Origin: Gymnopilus junonius
Taxonomy: Eukaryota; Basidiomycota; Agaricomycetes; Agaricales; Galerinaceae
NCBI GenBank assembly: GCA_015501075.1
Contig: JADNYJ010000087.1
Location: forward strand, 62,001-126,000
Length of the DNA stretch: 64,000 nucleotides
Reading direction: 5' to 3'
Shown one piece after another: positions 34,937 through 46,778 of this stretch; positions within the stretch are counted from its first letter, which is position 1; each line of letters begins with the position of its first letter. The notes under the pieces are model-generated. The model saw only the letters and a program-made list of their open reading frames with translations, was not told the DNA's origin and did not search any database. The translations under genes and the position numbers were made by a program.

Positions 34937-34956
34937 CCTAACCTAACCTAACCTAA
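34937..34956. repeat. (CCTAA)4 pentanucleotide tract
   Basis: Four perfect CCTAA units follow each other, the complement reading TTAGG. The tract lies 12 bp past the RING gene stop codon, in its likely 3' UTR. Fungal telomeres are normally TTAGGG, so this is not evidence of a telomere. Confidence 0.8.
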
Positions 34957-34968
34957 CAATTCATCAAA

Positions 34969-36604
34969 TCATCGGACATCCACTGCAGCCCGTCCCGCCC
35001 TTCGATGTCGGCGCCGAGCCCTTTGTATCGGTCGCGGAATTAGTTCGACATCGCTGTCTTCATATGTTGGGTCATCTTCCACGCTGTCCTGGAACTCCAA
35101 CCAATTTGGAGGCAAGTCAAAGACCTGAATAGCCCCCAACGTGATGGGTTTCGGCACTTGACGAGCCCTCTTTACCTCTCTTGTTGCGGCACCCTTGCGC
35201 CACGCCCTGTGATAGCGTGATCATTAGGTTGACTAAAAGGATAGAGCCGAAGGGGACCCACTGTTTTCGAGCATCCCAATCGACGAACTTCTGGCCATGT
35301 GGTTCCCATTCGGAGGCTCCTGTCAAAGCTAAGGCTTTAAGGTGCTTCTCGACTGTATTATCCAAGGCGATATTAGGTATCATGGGCAAGTTCTCATCTA
35401 AAGTTCTGCGACAACAAGGACATCCCTTATTTCGCTGCGCAGAGGGTATAAGCACACAAGAGACCATGGTAAGTATGCACATTCCTTCTTACTTTTTGGA
35501 TATGCCACTGCCAACCGCACTCGCCACAGAAACTATGTCCACAAGGGTTGCCTACATGGGAAGCAACTCTTTGAAAACTCTTTCATGAGTTTACCCAGTG
35601 AGGAAAAGTGCTCCAACTTACAAAATATCACAGCATCTGTGGCTCATTAGCAAACCTTTTTATAGATGATATGATTGACATACATAGGACAAGTGATTTC
35701 ATCTTCATACATCGAAAGTATCTCTGAAAAGCTGTCGCCAGCTTTCATTTTCCCTTTCCCTTTTGGCGAGGGTGCATTCGAGGAGTCTTCGAAACGTGGT
35801 CTCTTGTGTGGCGCGTTACAAGCAGGTGCGGGGTCCGCAGATGTTACAAAAGTAAGTCCATTAGAGGAAGAGGCTGGTAGATGTCATTTAAACATGATCT
35901 AATTCACGAGACAACGACAACCATACATCTTCTGGCAGGCTGGTCTTAACGAATATGCTGATCAAATGGGGCAATTTACACTATAATGAAAAATCATACC
36001 TGCGAAGTAATAGGAAACGTGTTCTTCAAGCGGCCGATGGAGGATAGTACCTGGATCGTTTCAGACTTAACAGACGCAGCAATTATGAGGAGACTCAATG
36101 TTACCATGCCGTTGATCTACTGTGAAATGACAAATTCGATCAGCACATAATGCTCAAGCCCGTTCGAAGTCATTGCTCACATGAGGCGATGTTGCTACGA
36201 CTTGGATGGGAAGCGACCATTTGAGATGTTCCTGCTTGTTAGAAAAATATCAAACTCATTGTAATAGTCGGGGATGAACAATACAAACTACCTGCTCCCG
36301 ATGGAATAGTATTCGAGGATGCCCAGGTTCGCGTTAGACTTTGTTCGACACGATCGAGTTCGGCGAGAAAAGAGGCATCCATGTCATCATTGTCAGAAAA
36401 GTAATGTGATGACAAGGTGGTATCATTGGCATTATGCACTTCATGCAACAAAGAAGTCTGGCCACTGGTTTCTGCTAGTGGTTCGGCGTGGGGAGAACCG
36501 TGTGTTTCTGAAGGATGACTTGGTCCCGCCAAGAGCCCGGCCCAATCAACGTCTTGAATATCCGCAAATTCATCGGGAAAGTTGTCAAACTCATCATCAG
36601 ACAT
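34969..36604 (-). CDS. RING-finger (C3HC4) protein, putative E3 ubiquitin ligase
   Basis: Starts MSDDEFDNFPDEFADIQDV with an acidic N terminus of about 120 residues (exon 36604 to about 36294). Middle exons include a basic, Pro/Ser-rich stretch and SFSEILSMYEDEITCP. The RING is assembled from three exons: CPIC across an intron, a 15-nt exon (35622-35636) giving CCDI, then FFQRVASHVGNPCGHSFCGE and CGWQWHIQK, and later NKGCPCCRRTL; the spacing fits C3HC4. After it come ALDNTVEKHLKALALTG, EWEPHGQKFVDWDARKQ and a final exon with VKRARQVPKPITLGAIQVFD and a C-terminal cluster of Arg (RRRHRRAGRAAVDVR). RING proteins pair with E2 enzymes; the substrate is unknown. The TGA is at 34969-34971. Confidence 0.75.
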
Positions 36605-37910
36605 AGCGCTAGAGGTAAGTGGGGATGTTCGTTCGCAATACTAACTTGGATAGCAGGTCCATAACACTGGTAGTCACATGTTGGTCACATGGTTAGCATA
36701 TGCCGGAAGGGCTATTTTTAAATGTCACAAGTCTGTCACAGCTCTTTATTAAGTCACCTTGAGCTAAAAATGGCCTGCTCAACCTGACACATTCCCTCTT
36801 AAAAATATGCCCATTAATCAAGCGTTTCCGCTTAATCCGGAATATCGTTGCGCTCTATAGTACACAACCGGAAGAAACACATACTCGTTATAGTTCTCAT
36901 CCAAGCATAACTGTAGATTGAGCCTGGCCTTTGAAATCAGGTCTGTAAAGTCCTACATTGCTCGGGCGAGATTGCTGTCAAGTCTCAAGTTACTCCGAAC
37001 CTTGGCTTGGCTTGTCGTTGGCTTCAGTGCCTATCAGTTCTGTTTATCTCGAAATCAGCGACAGAAGGCAGTCAATATGTGGCGCGTAGAAGAGATTGGA
37101 TAGTAACATTGGAAACCACCCAGGCATTCAGCTGGAGCCAGGATATACGATATAGTAGTAAATGTGTGTGTTCGCCAGCTGCTGAACCCTCGTTAATTAA
37201 TTCTCGTCTAAACGGACCATGGAACTCGTGATAAGGACCGTGGACGTGTCAGTCGAGCGATTCCGCATACCCAGCTTCCGAAATGCCCAGAAAATCGACA
37301 AGAATAGGTCGACCTATAGCATGTGTATTAATGCTCCTGATACGGCTGGTTGTCGAACTTTGGTCGGTGCCAAGTTTCATGCCAAGGGGGTGCCAAGATT
37401 TTATTTTTCAGGAATCCCTGGGAGGCAGGACTTTTAGTTTACTTTTGGTCACACTCTGCTCAAACCCAACCTCTGGATTTTAGTATGACAACAAATTTAG
37501 CATTGCCAAGCTCGACGAATGGAAAGGTTCAGTGAGCAAGAAAACCAGTGAAGTCCACGCAGGTAAACCGGTTCCTGAGTGACCGTTCATATTTCTCCCT
37601 TGCGCCATCGGCTAAGGCGAAATTTCCTATCACGACTGCCTGGCGTGCACAGGGTTCGACAACGGTTTGTCAACAGTTTTACTCGAAATGATGTGGCAGG
37701 CTGGGATTATCAACTGACGCAAATGAGGCAAAATTTCTTTGATACAGGGCAATGTTGGTAGAGGCGTATTTTTGTACAAGCAGCTAACCAGTTAATACGA
37801 CACAGAATAGATAGAATGCAATAAAAAGTATTACTGTACCAAGATATATTTTCGGAGGACCGCACAAGAACAACCCAAGTGATAAAAGAGGTAAAAAAAT
37901 GACAAGTTCA
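36605..37910. other. Intergenic stretch, no gene seen
   Basis: The 1.3 kb upstream of the RING gene and downstream of the next minus-strand gene contains only short overlapping ORFs, up to about 74 codons, without recognisable motifs. It is presumably the RING gene promoter plus the neighbour's 3' UTR. Confidence 0.5.
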
Positions 37911-38768
37911 TTACTCTCGTTCTTGAGGTATGTCCCCATTCATATCTCGACTTGGACCGGATGAAAGAAGAGAGCCAATGGTCATTGAGGCCCGGGATCG
38001 GGGAGAGTACTCGGCAGAGTCACTTCGATCCGACGAGGAATAGGGCGAGGGAGGGAGGTGTTCGGCAAGATGGTGTGCTGGCTCGTAAATTCCAGCATGA
38101 GACGGATGGGGCGAATGAGATGAACGATGTCGTTTACGAGGATGATCAGAATGATGTGATAGAGGGATATCTCTCATGGACTGGTGATGAAGATGCACTC
38201 GGGAAGGTGGAGGAGAACGGCTGCCACCGGATGCGACACGATGACGGTGGTGCGAGCGACGAGACTGGGGTTGGTCGTAAGCACGGGGAGAAGTGGTAAA
38301 CGTTGGAGTTGGATAGTGGTATGCGCCACTAATGCTATGTCGGGATGAGGAATGGCTCGGTTCAGATGTTGGCGGGGTTTGCTGATATATTTCAAGCATT
38401 GTGCGGTGTAAAGACGTCAGAGATGCCAACCGCTAAAGTGGATTATGTTAAAGAAATATTTTAGCGGGAAAAAACGGAATTTACTGACTTGATCCTCAGC
38501 AGTCTTGGCATTGAGCATGGCGAGCAACATGTCGCGGTCGCCATCGCCTTTCGCCCTGTAGGCGGACAGAATCTCGCGAAGGGTGGGTGGAGGCGGCTGG
38601 AAATTTGTGAGTGAGCTAGAAATAGGGCGAACTGATAAGGACAACACTGACCTGCTCAAGGATGGAATGAGCAGAAGAGAAGAGGCGCCCAAGATCATCT
38701 GGAGGGCGCCTTTGCATGGACAAGGCGGAATTGTGGTGGGGATGGTGGTGGGGAGAGACAGAGTTCAT
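37911..38768 (-). CDS. His/Ser-rich conserved fungal protein of unknown function
   Basis: Three exons: 38768-38652, 38596-38489 and 38432-37911, with introns of about 55 nt. The product of about 249 residues starts MNSVSPHHHPHHNSALSM, then DDLGRLFSSAHSILEQ, PPPPTLREILSAYRAKG, DRDMLLAMLNAKTAEDQRL and LTSLHRTMLEIYQQTPP. The remainder is low-complexity, rich in Ser, His, Arg and Pro. The segment PTLREILSAYRxKGDGDRDMLLAML looks conserved, probably a helical interaction domain, but I know no assigned function. It is divergent from the exonuclease gene, with 516 bp between start codons. Frame continuity across both introns supports expression as one protein. Confidence 0.7.
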
Positions 38769-39284
38769 GGTTGGGTTGAAAGGGCCAAGACTTCGAAGGT
38801 TGCCCAGAGGGACGCTCTTAAGTCGTGCACCAGTGGCCTATTTTTAAGAGTCTTCCAAGACTTTTTGCCAAGCCATTCAGTGTAGAACTATTTTCGAATC
38901 GGGAAAATGTTCGGGGCCAAGAATAGAACGCGCAGCTCTGTGCCCCATATATAATGCTGGCGCCGATTTCGGAGTTCATGGCAGACCTCGAGGCCTTTAC
39001 CTAAAGTCGCAATAGACAAGGGAGTGAGATCGGTTGGAGGTGCGGGCGCAGGGATACAGAAAGTCGTGTTGTTGAATGTGACAAGGTGTGACGAGACTAA
39101 TATAGTGTCCAATGGGATGCCGGCTAAATTTGACAGGGCATCCACGTCAGTTTTTGCCTTATGCTATTCCTTCGCTGCGTTACTTTTGTCCCTTTCGCCA
39201 AGCATCCGTTCTTTCGGCCTTTCTCACCCTTTTCCTACCTCAATCCTCCCAGGTCACGCCACTTTGGATTCTCTCTTCTTTACC

Positions 39285-40493
39285 ATGTCAGAGGCTGTAC
39301 TACCTCCTCCTCTACCTAGCCAAGCTCCACTGATAGATAAATCTCTTCCGCGGCCTGCACCTACTCTTGCTTATTCTTGGCGTGAATATAACCCACAAGC
39401 CAAACTCCTATATATACGAGATCACCAACACGCCAATGTCGAACTTGCTAGGCTTGGATCTGGTCCTCAGGCTCTTGGTTTTGATCTCGAGTGGAAACCT
39501 ATTTTTTATAGAGGTGCCCGGGAAAATCCAGTCGCTCTTGTGCAACTGGCAAACAACAGTACTATTTTTCTCTTGCAGCTAACGGCTATGAAAGGTAGAC
39601 TAATTTTCCTCTCTATTCAAATCGTTGCACCCTATTATTATCAGCATCTGAGCGATAGCTTCCTTTAAATTGCAGAGTTTCCTTCAAAATTGGCGGAAAT
39701 TCTAGCCAACCCGCTGATCGTGAAGGCAGGAGTTGCGGTGCAGAGTAAGCGCCCATCTAATCTCATCAGCTCGTTGCTCAGTGGATGTTCTCAGATGACG
39801 CAGATAAGATTTGCAAGGACTGGGGAGTATCGATGTACAACTGCGTCGATCTTTCGCTTCTAGCTCGTACTGTCGATAATGCCCGTTGGCAAGGCAAGTA
39901 TAATTCTTCTCTTGGACTAGCTCGACTCATCGAAAGTTATGAATATCGCCTAATGGAAAAAGGGAAGATTACTCGCAGCAACTGGGAAGCACATTTGAAT
40001 CTGACTCAACTTGAATGTTAGTGTTTATGGTGCACATATTTTGATTTCGTTATATTCCTGTTACTTTCACTGATGGGCAACATGTATATACATAGATGCT
40101 AGTAATGATGCTCACGCTGGGTACATACTCTACAAGAAAATGGAGTCCATGGCACTTTCCCTCCCCTATTCTTCAGATAGTGCTTGGTATAGCTTCAACA
40201 TGGTCTCGGGTCGATTCCTGACTTCTGATGGTCTTCACTGGAATGCAAAAAATCCTTATTATGACCCTGGACCACCACCTCTCCGAAAGCCACCCAGGCA
40301 ATCTGCCGATGTCTCCCACGCAGAAGGTCAAAGTTCAAACGGACCTCCCTCTAACCGGAAAACTATGAAAAATGCGCGCAGACCGTCTACTTCCCGCTTC
40401 CAACTATCGACGACATCCTGTCCAAGACCCAGCTTCGAGACCATCAAGAACGGAACCTTCGGGCTCTGGGACTACGGAGTCCCAGTCTATTAA
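39285..40493 (+). CDS. 3'-5' exonuclease, DnaQ-like (WRN/RNase D type)
   Basis: Starts MSEAVLPPPLPSQAPLIDKS; the start at 39285 follows a C/T-rich leader. The fold begins with HANVELARLGSGPQALGFDL and EW, the first DxE catalytic motif, in the LGFDLEWKPIF block. Next exons give VAVQNDADKICKDWGV and NCVDLSLLARTVDNARW, then LIESYEYRLMEKGKITRSN and YASNDAHAGYILYKKMES, the YASxDAxxxxxLY motif with catalytic Asp. The order matches WRN-like 3'-5' exonucleases. The last 90 residues are Pro/Ser-rich, and the tail frame from about 40380 is open in a second frame too, so the C terminus is uncertain. A plain DEDD nuclease activity is expected; the substrate is not readable. Confidence 0.85.
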
Positions 40494-41361
40494 ACGATAT
40501 CACCCACACCGCAATTCCAACCGGCGCAATCACGCTCCGAAAGGTGCTGCGCAGACGTCCCAAGCCCAGCACAACACTCCTTTCGAATGAATACCTACAC
40601 CAGTACATTTGAGTATAGATGCTATTTCTTCTCCGAGTCATAGCTCCAATGCCCATTCAGTCATGAGCGTTATAGTTGAAGGCTCCCAAGTATTGCTCGG
40701 CAGTCACCTAGACATCCCATGCTTCTCGTCGCGGAAGCCAGGACGGGTACACCATCCTCAACATAGCATTCAAGTTCACACACGTTTCGTCGATTCCTGG
40801 CACTCAGGGCCATATAAATTTATGCAAAGACAAGTACTTACGCAGTAGAGTATATATTTCTGAGAGCACTTTTGTATATTTTGATCGCATCCGCGGGCCT
40901 ATTCATAGGTATATGTATGTAACTTTTGGGAGTTTAAAGTTGCATAGTTCATGGAGGGGAGATGAGTGGAGTTCTCTAAAATTAGGCCAACTTTCGTATA
41001 TCGCATTGTTAAGTACAAGTGGGGCCGAAGTCGACGAGAAACCTGTACAATACATAGGCAAGCAAATCCCAATCTTGTACTTGCATTCCTTCGCAACATT
41101 GGTCTTGGGATTCTCATATAATAATAATACAATATGTACATTGAGTTCAGTAAATACAGCAGGATTGCAGTCGTGACTGGGCGCTGAATGGTAATCGTGG
41201 TCTGCCGGTTCCAGACTGACGTGACAGATGCATATATATCAGTAGTACTTATTTCGAGTCGTGTTTCAAGGCTTGCTTGCAAGGGACAAATGATGAACGT
41301 GATACTGATCTATGCAGTGTAAGCTCCAGGTTTCGTGATGAAATTAGTATTGGAAAAGACG
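40494..41361. other. Convergent intergenic stretch, no gene seen
   Basis: About 870 bp between the 3' ends of the exonuclease and the first chitinase. Overlapping short ORFs (up to 127 codons on the minus strand) show no motif and lie in an AT-rich, TATA/poly-T-like sequence. Most likely UTR and spacer. Confidence 0.5.
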
Positions 41362-43208
41362 TCATCCTTTCCTAGGAGATAATTGTCCGGCCGCCGTTGG
41401 CGCCGGGGATGCGTGCCTTTGGTCAAGAGAGATAGTCGGTCGCCGAACACGACCCGACAAGCGGGGGTCTGGAATTGGTGACTGGACAGGTGAGGAGCTC
41501 TTGCTTGACACGGGAGCAGGATTCGGAGCGTGAGTGGTGGGAGCCGGCTTCTCAGCGGAAGGATTGGGGGACGGACTACTTGAACCCTCCGAACGGTTGA
41601 TGATAGCGTTTTTCACAGCAGCGTGGTACTTGTTGTTAGCTAAAAATAACCGAATACAACTAATATAAGAAGTATTTGTGAGGGAAATAAGCATTGAATG
41701 CTTACTGTAAGCAGAATCTGCGTCCCATAGCATGATGCCTCCGAACGAGGAATATTTTTTCTGTGCCTCCAGAGCGACATTAATTAAAGTCTGCGAGGAA
41801 ACGTAGCCTTCTCCAGCAGAATCAGCAGAACCTGGAGCACCCAAATAAACTTTGATATCTTTATTTGGTGACTGCGTCTTTGCCCAATTATCCCTTTAAG
41901 TAGTCAGAGGAACGGCGATATGCAAAATAAAATAGGAATACCAGGTTGCGAAATTGAATTCCTGTTAAAAACCAGGGTCAGTTAAGACATTGCCATAGAA
42001 ATAAGGGGGATATTCACCGATGGAGCGGATGTCTCGCAAAAATTGTTATCTGAGAACGACTAAATGAGCGGGAAGACAGAATTCGTATATGAAATGTTGA
42101 ACTGACAGAATTGGACGTAAACCGCGTCGAAGGAGGCACTGTTCAGCGCATTTCCAACCTCAGCATCAGGGAAAGGACACTGAGGTGCAGCAGTAATATA
42201 ATATCTGGAGAAGAACACCATAAATACCGCAATAGACAGATGTAAAATTGAGAAGCAAAACCTTTTGTGCGCGTTATTAGCCAAGGAGCGAAGAGTATTA
42301 ACGAAGGTATTATAATGAGCTGGAGATCCATTTTCAATATCTAGGTCCACTCTGAGAAGTCGTGTTTGAACGTGTCATGTCAGGACTCAGGAGATGGCAA
42401 ACTTCTCACGCACCCGTCGAGAACAGCGTTTCCAAATGGCCGAATCGCCCCATCTGAACGAATGCATGGTTAAAAACGGAGATTATATATAGTGCGCGCA
42501 GACGGACATACTTCCTCCTAAAAAATGTTAGAGAAACCATTGGGTTCAAAATCGGATTCTGGCCCTCACCTAGAAACATGTTCCAGATAGTCGTTGCAAA
42601 ACCAGCAGCCTGAGAGTCGCTGCTAAACCCTGCCTTTGCTGTAGCTCCTCCGAGGCTGAGGGTGATGATTTTGCCTTGAGCTTGACATTTCCTGATATCT
42701 GCCGCCATGAACGAGCAGTCGGCTAGATCTGTCCCTGGAAAATCATTGGAACCTTGACTGCAGATCTAAAAATAACTAGTGTGTAACTTCGCTCCAATGC
42801 AGACCTTGCTACCTACATTCGCGAAGTCGATGACGGGCTGACCACCTTTTCCAAAGAAAATATAAAGGAAGGCTAGTGGGAGAACATCGATAGCGTCGTC
42901 GTTGCAGTAGAATCCCAGACTTTGAAAATTTCAGTCAAATCATCGATGAATAGAGAAACATCGTCGAACTTCTGTTGGTGGCCTGCCGAGTCTTGTCCCC
43001 AATAGCTAACCAAGGTATTAAAGTCAACGCTTTTGGGATTTTAACGATGGTACGAACGTAACAACCTTGCCGATTGTTCCTGTTAGCGCAATGCTTTTAT
43101 TTCATAGAAAATACAACGTACATTGTCATTGCGGTCGTTTGAGAAGGCCATCGTGGTCGTGACGTTGACACACAACACGAAGAAGAAAGTGCAGACGGAG
43201 ACCCACAT
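41362..43208 (-). CDS. GH18 chitinase with Ser/Pro-rich tail
   Basis: Secreted chitinase. The ATG at 43206-43208 opens a signal-peptide-like start MWVSVCTFFFVLCVNVTTTM followed by AFSNDRNDN. Later exons give WGQDSAGHQQKFDD and [32 protein letters not shown] leads to the catalytic DGxDxDxE motif: LDG is followed across an intron by VDLDIENGSPAHYNTF. ITAAPQCPFPDAEVGNAL and SASFDAVYVQF follow, then KTQSPNKDIKVYLGAPGSAD and SFGGIMLWDADSAY, all typical of the plant/fungal class III type. The last 75 residues are Ser/Pro-rich with a basic LSGRVRRPTISL patch and no recognisable carbohydrate-binding module. Introns of about 50-60 nt fall at positions shared with the next gene, indicating recent duplication. 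Confidence 0.9.
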
Positions 43209-43746
43209 CGCGCACTCTGCTTTAGCAAGGATCATGGCTGAACAGAACGTACAAACAACCTGTGCATTTTACCAGGGGCAGACTTTAAAGCTGGAAAAGA
43301 GTCACAGTCGATTGACACGTCAACGCGAAGGAACAGTTGGTAACATAAAAATCAGGGACCGCCGATGTGGCAAATTGTCCACCGGGTATCATTTGATAGG
43401 GGAAACTTACGCTCGCAATGCCACATGTGATCTTCTCAGAATATCCGCGCAATGTAAAGCAATCTTCGTTCGAAGCTTTGTTTCGTGCTATGGAATAATG
43501 GAAGTGCTTCAACCATATGTTACACTCGTTGGCGTGCCGGGTTAGATGCTCTAAAATTAGACCTCAAGACCTGCACCCTGGTCTACTGACATGGCTTGCA
43601 TACAATTCCGGACATGGTTGTCTGTGCACAGGCAAGAATAAAGTGAGGAAGATAAAAATATGAACCCTATAAAATAATGCATTGAAACGTGTGATCAGAG
43701 CCGAAAGAAACGAGACTTGATAATGGACGAAGGCAAAGCAGTTTCT

Positions 43747-46101
43747 TTAACTTGGGGGATTGCAGCCTTTGGTGCATTGGCAGACGTACACGGACCGTCG
43801 TCGGTCCAATCGCCTGCGGAGCCTAGATTATGGCGATAAGATGGCTGTTCTTCAAAGAAAGGCACATTATGTTTTACCTCCGGGGGTATCGTTTTCAGAC
43901 CACCATTTTGCTGTCCAAAGGTGCGAGCTGGAAATCTTTCAGTGCGGAGTTGCAGAAATTAAACCAGAAAAACATACTTGTAAACCACTTGTGCACCACC
44001 TTGGTAGGCCACACCGCTAGACCATGAAGCTACTCCAGCACAGCTACCACTCCCAGGCGTAGCGGTCGGACTTGCACTGGACGATGTTGTGGTAGATTTC
44101 GTCGTGGTCGAAGATTTGGTGGTCGATGAGCTGATAGTTGTAGATGTTTTGGCAGTCGTTGGTACTGAAGAAGAAGAAGCCCCGCCGCATGCGCTAACTG
44201 GAAGACACGGTCATAATGAGGGTGCGCAATACGGCCCTCAAATCTGTACGACGTACTTGCACTCCAATCACCACCAGGATTGTTAGCTGGTTGATCCGTA
44301 GCATAGTAATTGGCCTGCGATCAACGGTTTCAGCGGTATGTCTGGGAGATGAGAACTGTTACGCAACCTGCCAAATATAACTGCATGGAACGTTCAGCGT
44401 AAGCCAGGGAAAGTGGAAAAAAAAATATACCTCCAAAAGATACCTGTGAGCCTGCGGTATAACTGGTTCCTGCAACCCAAGCAGAAGCAGTACAAGCAGG
44501 ATAAGTGAATCCAGTTCCTCCAGCTGCAGTAAGAGCATTCTTGATAGCCAAGTCAAATCTGTTGTTGGCTGATGAACGAGCTTATGAGCTTTAGTCGGCA
44601 ATTATTGAGAACTAAATCGACTGACCGTAGGCTTGTGATTCATCCCAAAGCATAACACCTCCAAAAGAAGGGAAACTCTTGCGCATTTGAACTGCTATGC
44701 TGCTGAGAGTCCCAATAGAACGTAACCAGATCCGGCAGCAGTGCTCGACGCAGGTGCGCCAACATATACTTTAACATTTTGTTCGGGCTGGTAGTACGAG
44801 CCCAGTCGTCCCTGCCATCGTCATCGTAAATCAAGGCCTCTTATCACAATAACGATTCAAACTGACCAAATACCGAAATCCCAGTTCTATTTTAAAAAAA
44901 GAGGATAAGTTAATGTCAAGTCATTTCAAAGGCAACGCACAGCACTCTGCCCAAAGTTTTGTAGCCCGCAATAATTATTATAAAACCTTGCTGATTTGAA
45001 AAACCAACTTTTGTGGGAAAAAAATAGACATACTGGACTGGTAAGTCCAGGAGGACAGATAAGGAATTATGTATGATATCCAAGCATGAATTACTTACCA
45101 TATACAGCATCAAAATTTGCTGCGTTTAGTACCGCCCCAACGTTTGCATCGGGGAAAACGCACTGAGGGGCAGCAGTCACATAATAACTACGAGATTAGA
45201 TGAGCAAATACATGAAGCGTACGTATGAAGTCACTGATGCATACTTTTAGAGGCGCCAGCGGCAAGGGAACGAATCTCGTTGACGAAGGAGTCATAGTAA
45301 GCTGAACCGCCACCTTCAATATCGAGATCGACACTTCAGAGATAATAAGGAATTGTCAAAGAAATTCACACGCGAAAACGACGCACCCATCCAAAACGGC
45401 ACTCCCAAATGGACGGGTAGAGGAGGAGCCTCCCAAGAACAGATTCCAGACCGTTTGTGCGAAACTCGTAGCTTGTGCACTCGACGAAAAACCAACAGCA
45501 CCAGTTGCACCTCCCAAACTAAGAGTAATTATCTTGCCTTTAGCCTGACAAGTTGTTATGTCTGTAGCGAGGGAGGAACAGTTCGGGAGCTCGGTTCCGG
45601 GGAACGTGGCGTTGTCCGTCGGGTTACATGTCTTGATTTTTACAAGTTAAAAAGGCCGACTTCGTGTATATAATATAACTCATCTACATTCGCAAGATTG
45701 ATCGACGGCAGTCCTCCGGTACCGAAGAAAACGTTCATGAAGGCCAATGGAAATACGTCAACGGCATTGTCCTGTTAAAATATTATAACCGAATAAACGG
45801 ACAGATAGAGACATAAGTTGCTGACGTTGCAATAAAAGGATAGCCTCTGTTGCCAGTTCGCAGTATTCGAAGGGTTAACAGCACCATACGAGTTCTGACC
45901 CCAATAGCTTGGCGCGCATACACATAAACAATTGATATATCATTTCAAAGAAGAAAACCTACACAGCAACCTGGAAGACACGGTCAGCTAGCAATCGTGA
46001 GGGAGGCAAGGGCCTGAACAGACATTGTCAAATCGAGTGTTATCGAAAGCTGCCGCCTTGAGGGCCAGAGTTCCTGAGACAATTATCGGAAGGAAAAACA
46101 T
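43747..46101 (-). CDS. GH18 chitinase with two CBM5/12-like modules
   Basis: The ATG at 46099-46101 gives a clear signal peptide ([18 protein letters not shown]) before FDNTRFDN. Catalytic-domain blocks follow in order: [50 protein letters not shown], and the catalytic segment LDG then [16 protein letters not shown] across an intron, then [18 protein letters not shown] and VYVGAPASS. After the catalytic domain come a first CBM5/12-like repeat ([20 protein letters not shown]), a Thr/Ser-rich linker and a second repeat with [15 protein letters not shown], and the protein ends [10 protein letters not shown]. The TAA is at 43747-43749. It shares intron positions with its tandem neighbour, so the two are paralogues in head-to-tail order 538 bp apart. 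Confidence 0.9.
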
Positions 46102-46778
46102 CTGCTGCAGAAGTGAAACAACCAGATTGTTTTGGAGGGCTTTTACGTGGAAACGAGCCCATTAAATATCTAACGTCAAAGTCGTTCAGATTAAGAAGCG
46201 TCGTCTGCATGAGGAAGAGGAAGTAAGTATGCATGCGGAAGGAAAGCAGAAGGTGTCCAGCTGGTTCTTCATGAAATCGTTCGTGGCAAACATCGTGCTT
46301 GTCGGTCGCCTGAAGCTCGCAGAAAAAGGTTACAAGCATTCTTTCGGAATACCATATCTGTAGGTTGAAGGAAAGAAGTTGACTTAACGCACACGACTCG
46401 CGTCCATGTGGGCCTTCATGTGTACTGAAGAAAAGGCGGCTGTTTGGCCTTTTGTTATGGATAACGCGAGATAAGGAAGGGACCTGAGGATAACAGGCGT
46501 CTCTTACCACGTGCCACCACATGCTACCGCGCAGGTGGATGGAATAGATGTTCCGAGGTTTTGATTTTGAGCAGAAAACTTTAAATATGAATATTAGATT
46601 GCTCGGCTGAACAGCTCGTCAGTATGGCTCAGACCAACTTTCCGAGGTACATACCTCAAAGAACAATCGTCCACGAGTAATGCAGTATGATGAAGCTAAA
46701 TATAACGAATCTATATATAATGAAAACGTACAGTGGAAACAACAAGGAGATGATACGAAAAAGGTCTGTTCAGAGATA
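46102..46778. other. Chitinase upstream region, no gene seen
   Basis: Between the second chitinase start and the CK2 alpha stop. A minus-strand ORF from 46522 down to 46040 overlaps the chitinase start in another frame and shows no motif. Confidence 0.45.

Noticed and set aside
46040..46522. 160-codon minus-strand ORF
   Set aside because: Overlaps the chitinase signal peptide exon in another frame; no family.
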